DNA of 64,000 nucleotides from Hippasteria phrygiana (Eukaryota > Echinodermata > Asteroidea > Valvatida > Goniasteridae): positions 806,001-870,000 of the forward strand of contig JAZGUH010000695.1 of assembly GCA_037893225.1 (NCBI GenBank). Reading direction: 5' to 3'. Within the stretch, counting starts at the first letter, position 1; every line of letters begins with the position of its first letter. The notes beneath the pieces were generated by a model. It saw nothing but the letters and a program-made list of their open reading frames with translations, ran no database searches and had not been told where the DNA came from. Shown piece by piece: positions 52,985 through 64,000 of this stretch. The position numbers and the translations under genes are program-made.

Positions 52985-55066
52985 CTAGGGAATTTGACAG
53001 GCATGGAGCAATAAATAGAAGGTAATATGCACACAGATGGTGGCCGGGAAGAAAATAAACATTGCGAGGTTTGAATTTTCTCCACAAGTGTTAACTCTAA
53101 GAAGCCGCCGATAATTGCAACATGTAGCGCCAGATCTAAGCTATCCATACATGTCAAAATTACTGAATTTGGTTTATATTTCATGCAATTATGAATGAGT
53201 AAAGCAAGTCATACCCCAGGGAATTTGACAGGCATGGAGCAATAAATAGACGGTAACATGTACACAGATGTTGGCCGGAAAGAAAATAAACATTGCGAGG
53301 TTTGAATTTTCTCCACAAGTTTTAACTCTAAGAAGCCGCCGATAATTGCAACATGTAGCGCCAGATCTAAGCTATCCATACATGTCAAAATTACTGAATT
53401 TGGTTGATATTTCATGCAATTATGAATGAGTAAAGCAAGTCCATACCCCAGGGAATTTGACATGCATGGAGCAATAAATAGACGGTAACATGTACACAGA
53501 TGTTGGCCGGAAAGTAAATAAACATTGCGAGGTTTGAATTTTCTCCACAAGTTTTAACTCTAAGAAGCCGCCGATAATTGCAACATGTAGCGCCAGATCT
53601 AAGCTATCCATACATGTCAAAATTACTGAATTTGGTTGATATTTCATACAATTATGAATGAGTAAAGCAAGTCATACCCTAGGGAATTTGACAGGCATGG
53701 AGCAATAAATAGAAAGTAATATGCACACAGATGTTGGCCGGAAAGAAAATAAACATTGCGAGGTTTGAATTTTCTCCACAAGTTTTAATTCTAAGAAGCC
53801 GCCGATAATTGCAACATGTAGCGCCAGATCTAAGCTATCCATACATGTCAAAATTACTGAATTTGGTTGATATTTCATGCAATTATGAATGAGTAAAGCA
53901 AGTCATACCCTAGGGAATTTGACAGGCATGGAGCAATAAATAGAAGGTAATATGCACACAGATGTTGGCCGGAAAGAAAATAAACATTGCGAGGTTTGAA
54001 TTTTCTCCACAAGTTTTAACTCTAAGAAGCCGCCGATAATTGCAACATGTAGCGCCAGATCTAAGCTATCCATACATGTCAAAATTACTGAATTTGGTTG
54101 ATATTTCATGCAATTATGAATGAGTAAAGCAAGTCATACCCTAGGGAATTTGACAGGCATGGAGCAATAAATAGAAGGTAATATGCACACAGATGTTGGC
54201 CGGAAAGAAAATAAACATTGCGAGGTTTGAATTTTCTCCACAAGTTTTAACTCTAAGAAGCCGCCGATAATTGCAACATGTAGCGCCAGATCTAAGCTAT
54301 CCATACATGTCAAAATTACTGAATTTGGTTGATATTTCATGCAATTATGAATGAGTAAAGCAAGTCCATACCCCAGGGAATTTGACATGCATGGAGCAAT
54401 AAATAGACGGTAACAAGTACACAGATGTTGGCCGGGAAGAAAATAAACATTGCGAGGTTTGAATTTTCTCCACACGTTTTAACTCTAAGAAGCCGCCGAT
54501 AATTGCAACATGTAGCGCCAGATCTAAGCTATCCATACATGTCAAAATTACTGAATTTGGTTGATATTTCATGCAATTATGAATGAGTAAAGCAAGTCAT
54601 ACCCTAGGGAATTTGACAGGCATGGAGCAATAAATAGAAGGTAATATGCACACAGATGTTGGCCGGAAAGAAAATAAACATTGCGAGGTTTGAATTTTCT
54701 CCACAAGTTTTAACTCTAAGAAGCCGCCGATAATTGCAACATGTAGCGCCAGATCTAAGCTATCCATACATGTCAAAATTACTGAATTTGGTTGATATTT
54801 CATGCAATTATAAATGAGTAAAGCAAGTCCATACCCCAGGGAATTTGACATGCATGGAGCAATAAATAGACGGTAACATGTACACAGATGTTGGCCGGAA
54901 AGAAAATAAACATTGCGAGGTTTGAATTTTCTCCACAAGTTTTAACTCTAAGAAGCCGCCGATAATTGCAACATGTAGCGCCAGATCTAAGCTATCCATA
55001 CATGTCAAAATTACTGAATTTGGTTGATATTTCATGCAATTATGAATGAGTAAAGCAAGTCATACC
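52985..55066. repeat. HOR unit 21, 9 monomers (2082 bp), variant end
   Basis: Monomers one to seven equal the prototype, including A44/C103 at 54373. The eighth (54604) lacks T125 and has A209 with an extra C, and the ninth (54836) lacks the aaaattta change. The end therefore resembles the E-A pair of other units, and the exchange point lies between about 54440 and 54728. The next unit repeats this one at offset 2082 over its first seven monomers. Confidence 0.87.
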
Positions 55067-57148
55067 CTAGGGAATTTGACAGGCATGGAGCAATAAATAG
55101 AAGGTAATATGCACACAGATGGTGGCCGGGAAGAAAATAAACATTGCGAGGTTTGAATTTTCTCCACAAGTGTTAACTCTAAGAAGCCGCCGATAATTGC
55201 AACATGTAGCGCCAGATCTAAGCTATCCATACATGTCAAAATTACTGAATTTGGTTTATATTTCATGCAATTATGAATGAGTAAAGCAAGTCATACCCCA
55301 GGGAATTTGACAGGCATGGAGCAATAAATAGACGGTAACATGTACACAGATGTTGGCCGGAAAGAAAATAAACATTGCGAGGTTTGAATTTTCTCCACAA
55401 GTTTTAACTCTAAGAAGCCGCCGATAATTGCAACATGTAGCGCCAGATCTAAGCTATCCATACATGTCAAAATTACTGAATTTGGTTGATATTTCATGCA
55501 ATTATGAATGAGTAAAGCAAGTCCATACCCCAGGGAATTTGACATGCATGGAGCAATAAATAGACGGTAACATGTACACAGATGTTGGCCGGAAAGTAAA
55601 TAAACATTGCGAGGTTTGAATTTTCTCCACAAGTTTTAACTCTAAGAAGCCGCCGATAATTGCAACATGTAGCGCCAGATCTAAGCTATCCATACATGTC
55701 AAAATTACTGAATTTGGTTGATATTTCATACAATTATGAATGAGTAAAGCAAGTCATACCCTAGGGAATTTGACAGGCATGGAGCAATAAATAGAAAGTA
55801 ATATGCACACAGATGTTGGCCGGAAAGAAAATAAACATTGCGAGGTTTGAATTTTCTCCACAAGTTTTAATTCTAAGAAGCCGCCGATAATTGCAACATG
55901 TAGCGCCAGATCTAAGCTATCCATACATGTCAAAATTACTGAATTTGGTTGATATTTCATGCAATTATGAATGAGTAAAGCAAGTCATACCCTAGGGAAT
56001 TTGACAGGCATGGAGCAATAAATAGAAGGTAATATGCACACAGATGTTGGCCGGAAAGAAAATAAACATTGCGAGGTTTGAATTTTCTCCACAAGTTTTA
56101 ACTCTAAGAAGCCGCCGATAATTGCAACATGTAGCGCCAGATCTAAGCTATCCATACATGTCAAAATTACTGAATTTGGTTGATATTTCATGCAATTATG
56201 AATGAGTAAAGCAAGTCATACCCTAGGGAATTTGACAGGCATGGAGCAATAAATAGAAGGTAATATGCACACAGATGTTGGCCGGAAAGAAAATAAACAT
56301 TGCGAGGTTTGAATTTTCTCCACAAGTTTTAACTCTAAGAAGCCGCCGATAATTGCAACATGTAGCGCCAGATCTAAGCTATCCATACATGTCAAAATTA
56401 CTGAATTTGGTTGATATTTCATGCAATTATGAATGAGTAAAGCAAGTCCATACCCCAGGGAATTTGACATGCATGGAGCAATAAATAGACGGTAACAAGT
56501 ACACAGATGTTGGCCGGGAAGAAAATAAACATTGCGAGGTTTGAATTTTCTCCACACGTTTTAACTCTAAGAAGCCGCCGATAATTGCAACATGTAGCGC
56601 CAGATCTAAGCTATCCATACATGTCAAAATTACTGAATTTGGTTGATATTTCATGCAATTATGAATGAGTAAAGCAAGTCATACCCTAGGGAATTTGACA
56701 GGCATGGAGCAATAAATAGAAGGTAATATGCACACAGATGTTGGCCGGAAAGAAAATAAACATTGCGAGGTTTGAATTTTCTCCACAAGTTTTAACTCTA
56801 AGAAGCCGCTGATAATTGCAACATGTAGCGCCAGATCTAAGCTATCCATACATGTCAAAATTACTGAATTTGGTTGATATTTCATGCAATTATGAATGAG
56901 TAAAGCAAGTCCATACCCCAGGGAATTTGACATGCATGGAGCAATAAATAGACGGTAACATGTACACAGATGTTGGCCGGAAAGAAAATAAACATTGCGA
57001 GGTTTGAATTTTCTCCACAAAATTTAACTCTAAGAAGCCGCCGATAATTGCAACATGTAGCGCCAGATCTAAGCTATCCATACATGTCAAAATTACTGAA
57101 TTTGGTTGATATTTCATGCAATTATGAATGAGTAAAGCAAGTCATACC
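55067..57148. repeat. HOR unit 22, 9 monomers (2082 bp)
   Basis: Complete prototype form, with W (55530), Ea (55761), A44/C103 (56455), T125 (56686) and aaaattta (56918). Together with unit 23 and the first monomer of unit 24 it repeats 48128-52290 at offset 6939, a third copy of the 9+8 portion of the second-order repeat. Confidence 0.88.
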
Positions 57149-58998
57149 CCAGGGAATTTGACAGGCATGGAGCAATAAATAGAAGGTAATATGCACACAG
57201 ATGGTGGCCGGGAAGAAAATAAACATTGCGAGGTTTGAATTTTCTCCACAAGTGTTAACTCTAAGAAGCCGCCGATAATTGCAACATGTAGCGCCAGATC
57301 TAAGCTATCCATACATGTCAAAATTACTGAATTTGGTTTATATTTCATGCAATTATGAATGAGTAAAGCAAGTCATACCCCAGGGAATTTGACAGGCATG
57401 GAGCAATAAATAGACGGTAACATGTACACAGATGTTGGCCGGAAAGAAAATAAACATTGCGAGGTTTGAATTTTCTCCACAAGTTTTAACTCTAAGAAGC
57501 CGCCGATAATTGCAACATGTAGCGCCAGATCTAAGCTATCCATACATGTCAAAATTACTGAATTTGGTTGATATTTCATACAATTATGAATGAGTAAAGC
57601 AAGTCATACCCTAGGGAATTTGACAGGCATGGAGCAATAAATAGAAAGTAATATGCACACAGATGTTGGCCGGAAAGAAAATAAACATTGCGAGGTTTGA
57701 ATTTTCTCCACAAGTTTTAATTCTAAGAAGCCGCCGATAATTGCAACATGTAGCGCCAGATCTAAGCTATCCATACATGTCAAAATTACTGAATTTGGTT
57801 GATATTTCATGCAATTATGAATGAGTAAAGCAAGTCATACCCTAGGGAATTTGACAGGCATGGAGCAATAAATAGAAGGTAATATGCACACAGATGTTGG
57901 CCGGAAAGAAAATAAACATTGCGAGGTTTGAATTTTCTCCACAAGTTTTAACTCTAAGAAGCCGCCGATAATTGCAACATGTAGCGCCAGATCTAAGCTA
58001 TCCATACATGTCAAAATTACTGAATTTGGTTGATATTTCATGCAATTATGAATGAGTAAAGCAAGTCATACCCTAGGGAATTTGACAGGCATGGAGCAAT
58101 AAATAGAAGGTAATATGCACACAGATGTTGGCCGGAAAGAAAATAAACATTGCGAGGTTTGAATTTTCTCCACAAGTTTTAACTCTAAGAAGCCGCCGAT
58201 AATTGCAACATGTAGCGCCAGATCTAAGCTATCCATACATGTCAAAATTACTGAATTTGGTTGATATTTCATGCAATTATGAATGAGTAAAGCAAGTCCA
58301 TACCCTAGGGAATTTGACATGCATGGAGCAATAAATAGACGGTAACAAGTACACAGATGTTGGCCGGGAAGAAAATAAACATTGCGAGGTTTGAATTTTC
58401 TCCACAAGTTTTAACTCTAAGAAGCCGCCGATAATTGCAACATGTAGCGCCAGATCTAAGCTATCCATACATGTCAAAATTACTGAATTTGGTTGATATT
58501 TCATGCAATTATGAATGAGTAAAGCAAGTCATACCCTAGGGAATTTGACAGGCATGGAGCAATAAATAGAAGGTAATATGCACACAGATGTTGGCCGGAA
58601 AGAAAATAAACATTGCGAGGTTTGAATTTTCTCCACAAGTTTTAACTCTAAGAAGCCGCTGATAATTGCAACATGTAGCGCCAGATCTAAGCTATCCATA
58701 CATGTCAAAATTACTGAATTTGGTTGATATTTCATGCAATTATGAATGAGTAAAGCAAGTCCATACCCCAGGGAATTTGACATGCATGGAGCAATAAATA
58801 GACGGTAACATGTACACAGATGTTGGCCGGAAAGAAAATAAACATTGCGAGGTTTGAATTTTCTCCACAAAATTTAACTCTAAGAAGCCGCCGATAATTG
58901 CAACATGTAGCGCCAGATCTAAGCTATCCATACATGTCAAAATTACTGAATTTGGTTGATATTTCATGCAATTATGAATGAGTAAAGCAAGTCATACC
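57149..58998. repeat. HOR unit 23, 8 monomers (1850 bp)
   Basis: W-deleted form with the A/W chimera at 57380, the T2 A44 monomer at 58305 and T125 at 58536. Counterpart of units 15 and 19. Confidence 0.88.
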
Positions 58999-59461
58999 CC
59001 AGGGAATTTGACAGGCATGGAGCAATAAATAGAAGGTAATATGCACACAGATGGTGGCCGGGAAGAAAATAAACATTGCGAGGTTTGAATTTTCTCCACA
59101 AGTGTTAACTCTAAGAAGCCGCCGATAATTGCAACATGTAGCGCCAGATCTAAGCTATCCATACATGTCAAAATTACTGAATTTGGTTTATATTTCATGC
59201 AATTATGAATGAGTAAAGCAAGTCATACCCCAGGGAATTTGACAGGCATGGAGCAATAAATAGACGGTAACATGTACACAGATGTTGGCCGGAAAGAAAA
59301 TAAACATTGCGAGGTTTGAATTTTCTCCACAAGTTTTAACTCTAAGAAGCCGCCGATAATTGCAACATGTAGCGCCAGATCTAAGCTATCCATACATGTC
59401 AAAATTACTGAATTTGGTTGATATTTCATGCAATTATGAATGAGTAAAGCAAGTCCATACC

Positions 59462-60617
59462 CCAGGGAATTTGACATGCATGGAGCAATAAATAGACGGT
59501 AACATGTACACAGATGTTGGCCGGAAAGTAAATAAACATTGCGAGGTTTGAATTTTCTCCACAAGTTTTAACTCTAAGAAGCCGCCGATAATTGCAACAT
59601 GTAGCGCCAGATCTAAGCTATCCATACATGTCAAAATTACTGAATTTGGTTGATATTTCATGCAATTATGAATGAGTAAAGCAAGTCATACCCTAGGGAA
59701 TTTGACAGGCATGGAGCAATAAATAGAAAGTAATATGCACACAGATGTTGGCCGGAAAGAAAATAAACATTGCGAGGTTTGAATTTTCTCAACAAGTTTT
59801 AACTCTAAGAAGCCGCCGATAATTGCAACATGTAGCGCCAGATCTAAGCTATCCATACATGTCAAAATTACTGAATTTGGTTGATATTTCATGCAATTAT
59901 GAATGAGTAAAGCAAGTCATACCCTAGGGAATTTGACAGGCATGGAGCAATAAATAGAAGGTAATATGCACACAGATGTTGGCCGGAAAGAAAATAAACA
60001 TTGCGAGGTTTGAATTTTCTCCACAAGTTTTAACTCTAAGAAGCCGCCGATAATTGCAACATGTAGCGCCAGATCTAAGCTATCCATACATGTCAAAATT
60101 ACTGAATTTGGTTGATATTTCATGCAATTATGAATGAGTAAAGCAAGTCCATACCCCAGGGAATTTGACATGCATGGAGCAATAAATAGACGGTAACATG
60201 TACACAGATGTTGGCCGGAAAGTAAATAAACATTGCGAGGTTTGAATTTTCTCCACAAGTTTTAACTCTAAGAAGCCGCCGATAATTGCAACATGTAGCG
60301 CCAGATCTAAGCTATCCATACATGTCAAAATTACTGAATTTGGTTGATATTTCATGCAATTATGAATGAGTAAAGCAAGTCATACCCTAGGGAATTTGAC
60401 AGGCATGGAGCAATAAATAGAAAGTAATATGCACACAGATGTTGGCCGGAAAGAAAATAAACATTGCGAGGTTTGAATTTTCTCAACAAGTTTTAACTCT
60501 AAGAAGCCGCCGATAATTGCAACATGTAGCGCCAGATCTAAGCTATCCATACATGTCAAAATTACTGAATTTGGTTGATATTTCATGCAATTATGAATGA
60601 GTAAAGCAAGTCATACC
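59462..60617. repeat. W-Ea trimer duplication with private A99
   Basis: The Ea monomers at 59693 and 60387 share A99 (tctcaacaag), which I see nowhere else. Their start sites are 694 bp apart. A shared private change shows that one trimer was copied from the other after A99 arose. The Ea fragment at 63858 lacks it, so that copy predates the change or comes from another template. Confidence 0.85.
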
Positions 60618-60849
60618 CTAGGGAATTTGACAGGCATGGAGCAATAAATAGAAGGTAATATGCACACAGATGTTGGCCGGAAAGAAAATAAACATTGCGA
60701 GGTTTGAATTTTCTCCACAAGTTTTAACTCTAAGAAGCCGCCGATAATTGCAACATGTAGCGCCAGATCTAAGCTATCCATACATGTCAAAATTACTGAA
60801 TTTGGTTGATATTTCATGCAATTATAAATGAGTAAAGCAAGTCCATACC

Positions 60850-62006
60850 CCAGGGAATTTGACATGCATGGAGCAATAAATAGACGGTAACATGTACACA
60901 GATGTTGGCCGGAAAGAAAATAAACATTGCGAGGTTTGAATTTTCTCCACAAGTTTTAACTCTAAGAAGCCGCCGATAATTGCAACATGTAGCGCCAGAT
61001 CTAAGCTATCCATACATGTCAAAATTACTGAATTTTGTTGATATTTCATGCAATTATGAATGAGTAAAGCAAGTCATACCCTAGGGAATTTGACAGGCAT
61101 GGAGCAATAAATAGAAGGTAATATGCACACAGATGTTGGCCGGAAAGAAAATAAACATTGCGAGGTTTGAATTTTCTCCACAAGTTTTAACTCTAAGAAG
61201 CCGCCGATAATTGCAACATGTAGCGCCAGATCTAAGCTATCCATACATGTCAAAATTACTGAATTTGGTTGATATTTCATGCAATTATGAATGAGTAAAG
61301 CAAGTCCATACCCCAGGGAATTTGACATGCATGGAGCAATAAATAGACGGTAACATGTACACAGATGTTGGCCGGAAAGAAAATAAACATTGCGAGGTTT
61401 GAATTTTCTCCAGAAGTTTTAACTCTAAGAAGCCGCCGATAATTGCAACATGTAGCGCCAGATCTAAGCTATCCATACATGTAAAAATTACTGAATTTGG
61501 TTGATATTTCATGCAATTATGAATGAGTAAAGCAAGTCCATACCCCAGGGAATTTGACAGGCATGGAGCAATAAATAGACGGTAACATGTACACAGATGT
61601 TGGCCGGAAAGAAAATAAACATTGCGAGGTTTGAATTTTCTCCACAAGTTTTAACTCTAAGAAGCCGCCGATAATTACAACATGTAGCGCCAGATCTAAG
61701 CTATCCATACATGTCAAAATTACTGAATTTGGTTGATATTTCATGCAATTATGAATGAGTAAAGCAAGTCATACCCTAGGGAATTTGACAGGAATGGAGC
61801 AATAAATAGAAGGTAATATGCACACAGATGTTGGCCGGAAAGAAAATAAACATTGCGAGGTTTGAATTTTCTCCACAAGTTTTAATTCTAAGAAGCCGCC
61901 GATAATTGCAACATGTAGCGCCAGATCTAAGCTATCCATACATGTCAAAATTACTGAATTTGGTTGATATTTCATGCAATTATGAATGAGTAAAGCAAGT
62001 CATACC
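60850..62006. repeat. Five-monomer mixed-zone block, copy 3 (1157 bp)
   Basis: Same marker order as 35175-36331 at offset 25675: T187 (60850), E, G101 (61313), A133 (61545), A18 (61776). Differences: A171 in 61313 (gtaaaaatt), and in 61776 T111 is present while C173 is absent. It is embedded between right-family sequences, far from the other copies. Confidence 0.85.
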
Positions 62007-63163
62007 CTAGGGAATTTGACAGGCATGGAGCAATAAATAGAAGGTAATATGCACACAGATGTTGGCCGGAAAGAAAATAAACATTGCGAGGTTTGAATTT
62101 TCTCCACAAGTTTTAACTCTAAGAAGCCGCCGATAATTGCAACATGTAGCGCCAGATCTAAGCTATCCATACATGTCAAAATTACTGAATTTGGTTGATA
62201 TTTCATGCAATTATGAATGAGTAAAGCAAGTCATACCCTAGGGAATTTGACAGGCATGGAGCAATAAATAGAAGGTAATATGCACACAGATGTTGGCCGG
62301 AAAGAAAATAAACATTGCGAGGTTTGAATTTTCTCCACAAGTTTTAACTCTAAGAAGCCGCCGATAATTGCAACATGTAGCGCCAGATCTAAGCTATCCA
62401 TACATGTCAAAATTACTGAATTTGGTTGATATTTCATGCAATTATGAATGAGTAAAGCAAGTCCATACCCTAGGGAATTTGACATGCATGGAGCAATAAA
62501 TAGACGGTAACAAGTACACAGATGTTGGCCGGGAAGAAAATAAACATTGCGAGGTTTGAATTTTCTCCACAAGTTTTAACTCTAAGAAGCCGCCGATAAT
62601 TGCAACATGTAGCGCCAGATCTAAGCTATCCATACATGTCAAAATTACTGAATTTGGTTGATATTTCATGCAATTATGAATGAGTAAAGCAAGTCATACC
62701 CTAGGGAATTTGACAGGCATGGAGCAATAAATAGAAGGTAATATGCACACAGATGTTGGCCGGAAAGAAAATAAACATTGCGAGGTTTGAATTTTCTCCA
62801 CAAGTTTTAACTCTAAGAAGCCGCTGATAATTGCAACATGTAGCGCCAGATCTAAGCTATCCATACATGTCAAAATTACTGAATTTGGTTGATATTTCAT
62901 GCAATTATGAATGAGTAAAGCAAGTCCATACCCCAGGGAATTTGACATGCATGGAGCAATAAATAGACGGTAACATGTACACAGATGTTGGCCGGAAAGA
63001 AAATAAACATTGCGAGGTTTGAATTTTCTCCACAAAATTTAACTCTAAGAAGCCGCCGATAATTGCAACATGTAGCGCCAGATCTAAGCTATCCATACAT
63101 GTCAAAATTACTGAATTTGGTTGATATTTCATGCAATTATGAATGAGTAAAGCAAGTCATACC

Positions 63164-64000
63164 CCAGGGAATTTGACAGGCATGGAGCAATAAATAGAAG
63201 GTAATATGCACACAGATGGTGGCCGGGAAGAAAATAAACATTGCGAGGTTTGAATTTTCTCCACAAGTGTTAACTCTAAGAAGCCGCCGATAATTGCAAC
63301 ATGTAGCGCCAGATCTAAGCTATCCATACATGTCAAAATTACTGAATTTGGTTTATATTTCATGCAATTATGAATGAGTAAAGCAAGTCATACCCCAGGG
63401 AATTTGACAGGCATGGAGCAATAAATAGACGGTAACATGTACACAGATGTTGGCCGGAAAGAAAATAAACATTGCGAGGTTTGAATTTTCTCCACAAGTT
63501 TTAACTCTAAGAAGCCGCCGATAATTGCAACATGTAGCGCCAGATCTAAGCTATCCATACATGTCAAAATTACTGAATTTGGTTGATATTTCATGCAATT
63601 ATGAATGAGTAAAGCAAGTCCATACCCCAGGGAATTTGACATGCATGGAGCAATAAATAGACGGTAACATGTACACAGATGTTGGCCGGAAAGTAAATAA
63701 ACATTGCGAGGTTTGAATTTTCTCCACAAGTTTTAACTCTAAGAAGCCGCCGATAATTGCAACATGTAGCGCCAGATCTAAGCTATCCATACATGTCAAA
63801 ATTACTGAATTTGGTTGATATTTCATGCAATTATGAATGAGTAAAGCAAGTCATACCCTAGGGAATTTGACAGGCATGGAGCAATAAATAGAAAGTAATA
63901 TGCACACAGATGTTGGCCGGAAAGAAAATAAACATTGCGAGGTTTGAATTTTCTCCACAAGTTTTAACTCTAAGAAGCCGCCGATAATTGCAACATGTAG
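63164..64000. repeat. HOR unit 25, partial (three monomers plus 143 bp)
   Basis: G (63164), A (63395), W (63627) and the beginning of Ea (63858), cut by the window edge at offset 143. It repeats 58999-59835 at offset 4165 except at A99. The array clearly continues past the window. Confidence 0.9.

Larger units (their letters stand above)
48128..53678. repeat. Second-order repeat, copy 2 (24 monomers, 5551 bp)
   Basis: Units 18 (48128-50209, 9 monomers), 19 (50210-52059, 8), 20 (52060-52984, 4) and the first three monomers of unit 21. The match to copy 1 ends at 53679, where Ea follows W instead of G. No difference was seen between the copies at the sites compared, suggesting a very recent event or an assembly duplication. 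Confidence 0.87.
58999..63163. repeat. HOR unit 24, 18 monomers (4165 bp)
   Basis: Order: G A W Ea E W Ea E A E A A E E E A E A. The first part has a duplicated W-Ea trimer without the right-family changes A201 and T111. The middle (60850-62006) is the five-monomer mixed-zone block. The end (62238-63163) matches 58073-58998 at offset 4165. The unit is a mosaic of mixed-zone and right-family sequence. Confidence 0.87.
1..64000. repeat. Satellite DNA array, 231/232-bp monomer, head to tail
   Basis: The boundary motif c(c/t)aggg followed by aatttgac recurs every 231 or 232 bp from base 1 to base 63858 without a gap, inversion or insertion, giving 276 full monomers and a 143-bp terminal fragment. 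The only length difference I see is one extra C near offset 226 (agtcatacc versus agtccatacc). Monomer classes differ at roughly 3-15 of 231 positions, while equivalent monomers in different higher-order units are often indistinguishable. This is the signature of a satellite kept uniform by unequal exchange or conversion. Array position on the chromosome, family name and species cannot be read from the sequence. No gene-bearing or unique stretch exists in the window. Confidence 0.98.

Noticed and set aside
225..63826. Reverse-strand open frames of 66-120 codons in nearly every monomer
   Set aside because: They recur because the monomer recurs. Length is decided by the one-base indel that joins or separates neighbouring monomers, class differences change amino acids freely, there is no start context or exon structure, and overlapping frames are equally open. 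Coding is not supported.
1..64000. CRISPR array
   Set aside because: The repeat is 231 bp with no unique spacers and no cas genes; equivalent stretches are nearly identical throughout.
1..64000. Telomeric or rDNA spacer repeat
   Set aside because: ccctaggg occurs once per T2 monomer as a palindrome and not as a tandem telomere motif, and no rRNA sequence is present.
1..64000. Transposable element ends or target-site duplications
   Set aside because: No terminal inverted repeats, long terminal repeats, poly(A) tails or transposase or reverse transcriptase motifs were seen in any frame.

Overview
The whole window is one uninterrupted tandem satellite array. It holds 276 complete head-to-tail monomers of 231 or 232 bp plus a final fragment of 143 bp (63858-64000). 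The count follows from the spacing of a fixed boundary motif, c(c/t)aggg, from 1 to 63858: 63857 bp fits 276 monomers only if 101 of them are 232 bp. All monomers lie in one orientation. I see no transposon, protein-coding gene, RNA gene, CRISPR array, inversion or unique sequence, and both edges lie inside the array. GC is about 38% (88 of 231 bases counted in the first monomer). Long, highly homogeneous higher-order repeats (HORs) of this kind point to eukaryotic centromeric, pericentromeric, subtelomeric or other heterochromatic satellite DNA. I do not recognise the family and cannot name the organism or chromosome region.

Monomers fall into a few classes that differ at fixed offsets, counting offset 1 as the c of c(c/t)aggg. 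Class G has G at offsets 56 and 64 and GTTAAC at 106-111. Class A has C36, C42 and T46. Class E has the alternative bases at 36, 42 and 46. Class Ea is E with A at offset 37. Class W is A with T at offset 68. G occurs about once per higher-order unit, so I use it to delimit units. The array then reads, in monomers per unit: 18, 18, 22, 14, 14, 18, 19, 12, 6, 22, 9, 6, 6, 9, 8, 4, 3, 9, 8, 4, 9, 9, 8, 18, then a partial unit.

Region by region: (i) 1-24067 is a left family of long units (18, 18, 22, 14, 14, 18) with private markers: GATATC at offset 156, a TC-to-CT double change at 96-97 with G114, and TT at 161-162. (ii) 24068-37720 is a mixed zone with a divergent island near 25.2-25.7 kb, monomer runs, trimer and dimer amplifications and chimeric monomers. 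(iii) 37721-58998 is a right family of short units (9, 8, 6, 4, 3) that look like serial internal deletions of one 9-mer, organised into a second-order repeat of 24 monomers (5551 bp). (iv) 58999-64000 returns to an 18-mer that carries a block also found in the mixed zone, then re-enters the right family.

The useful biology here is the record of unequal exchange. Several recombination junctions can be placed inside single monomers from shared private variants. Reverse-strand open frames of 66-120 codons recur in almost every monomer, but I regard them as by-products of repetition and have not annotated them as genes. Comparisons were made by eye with diagnostic sites, spacings and conceptual translations, so 'identical' below means no difference seen at the sites compared.
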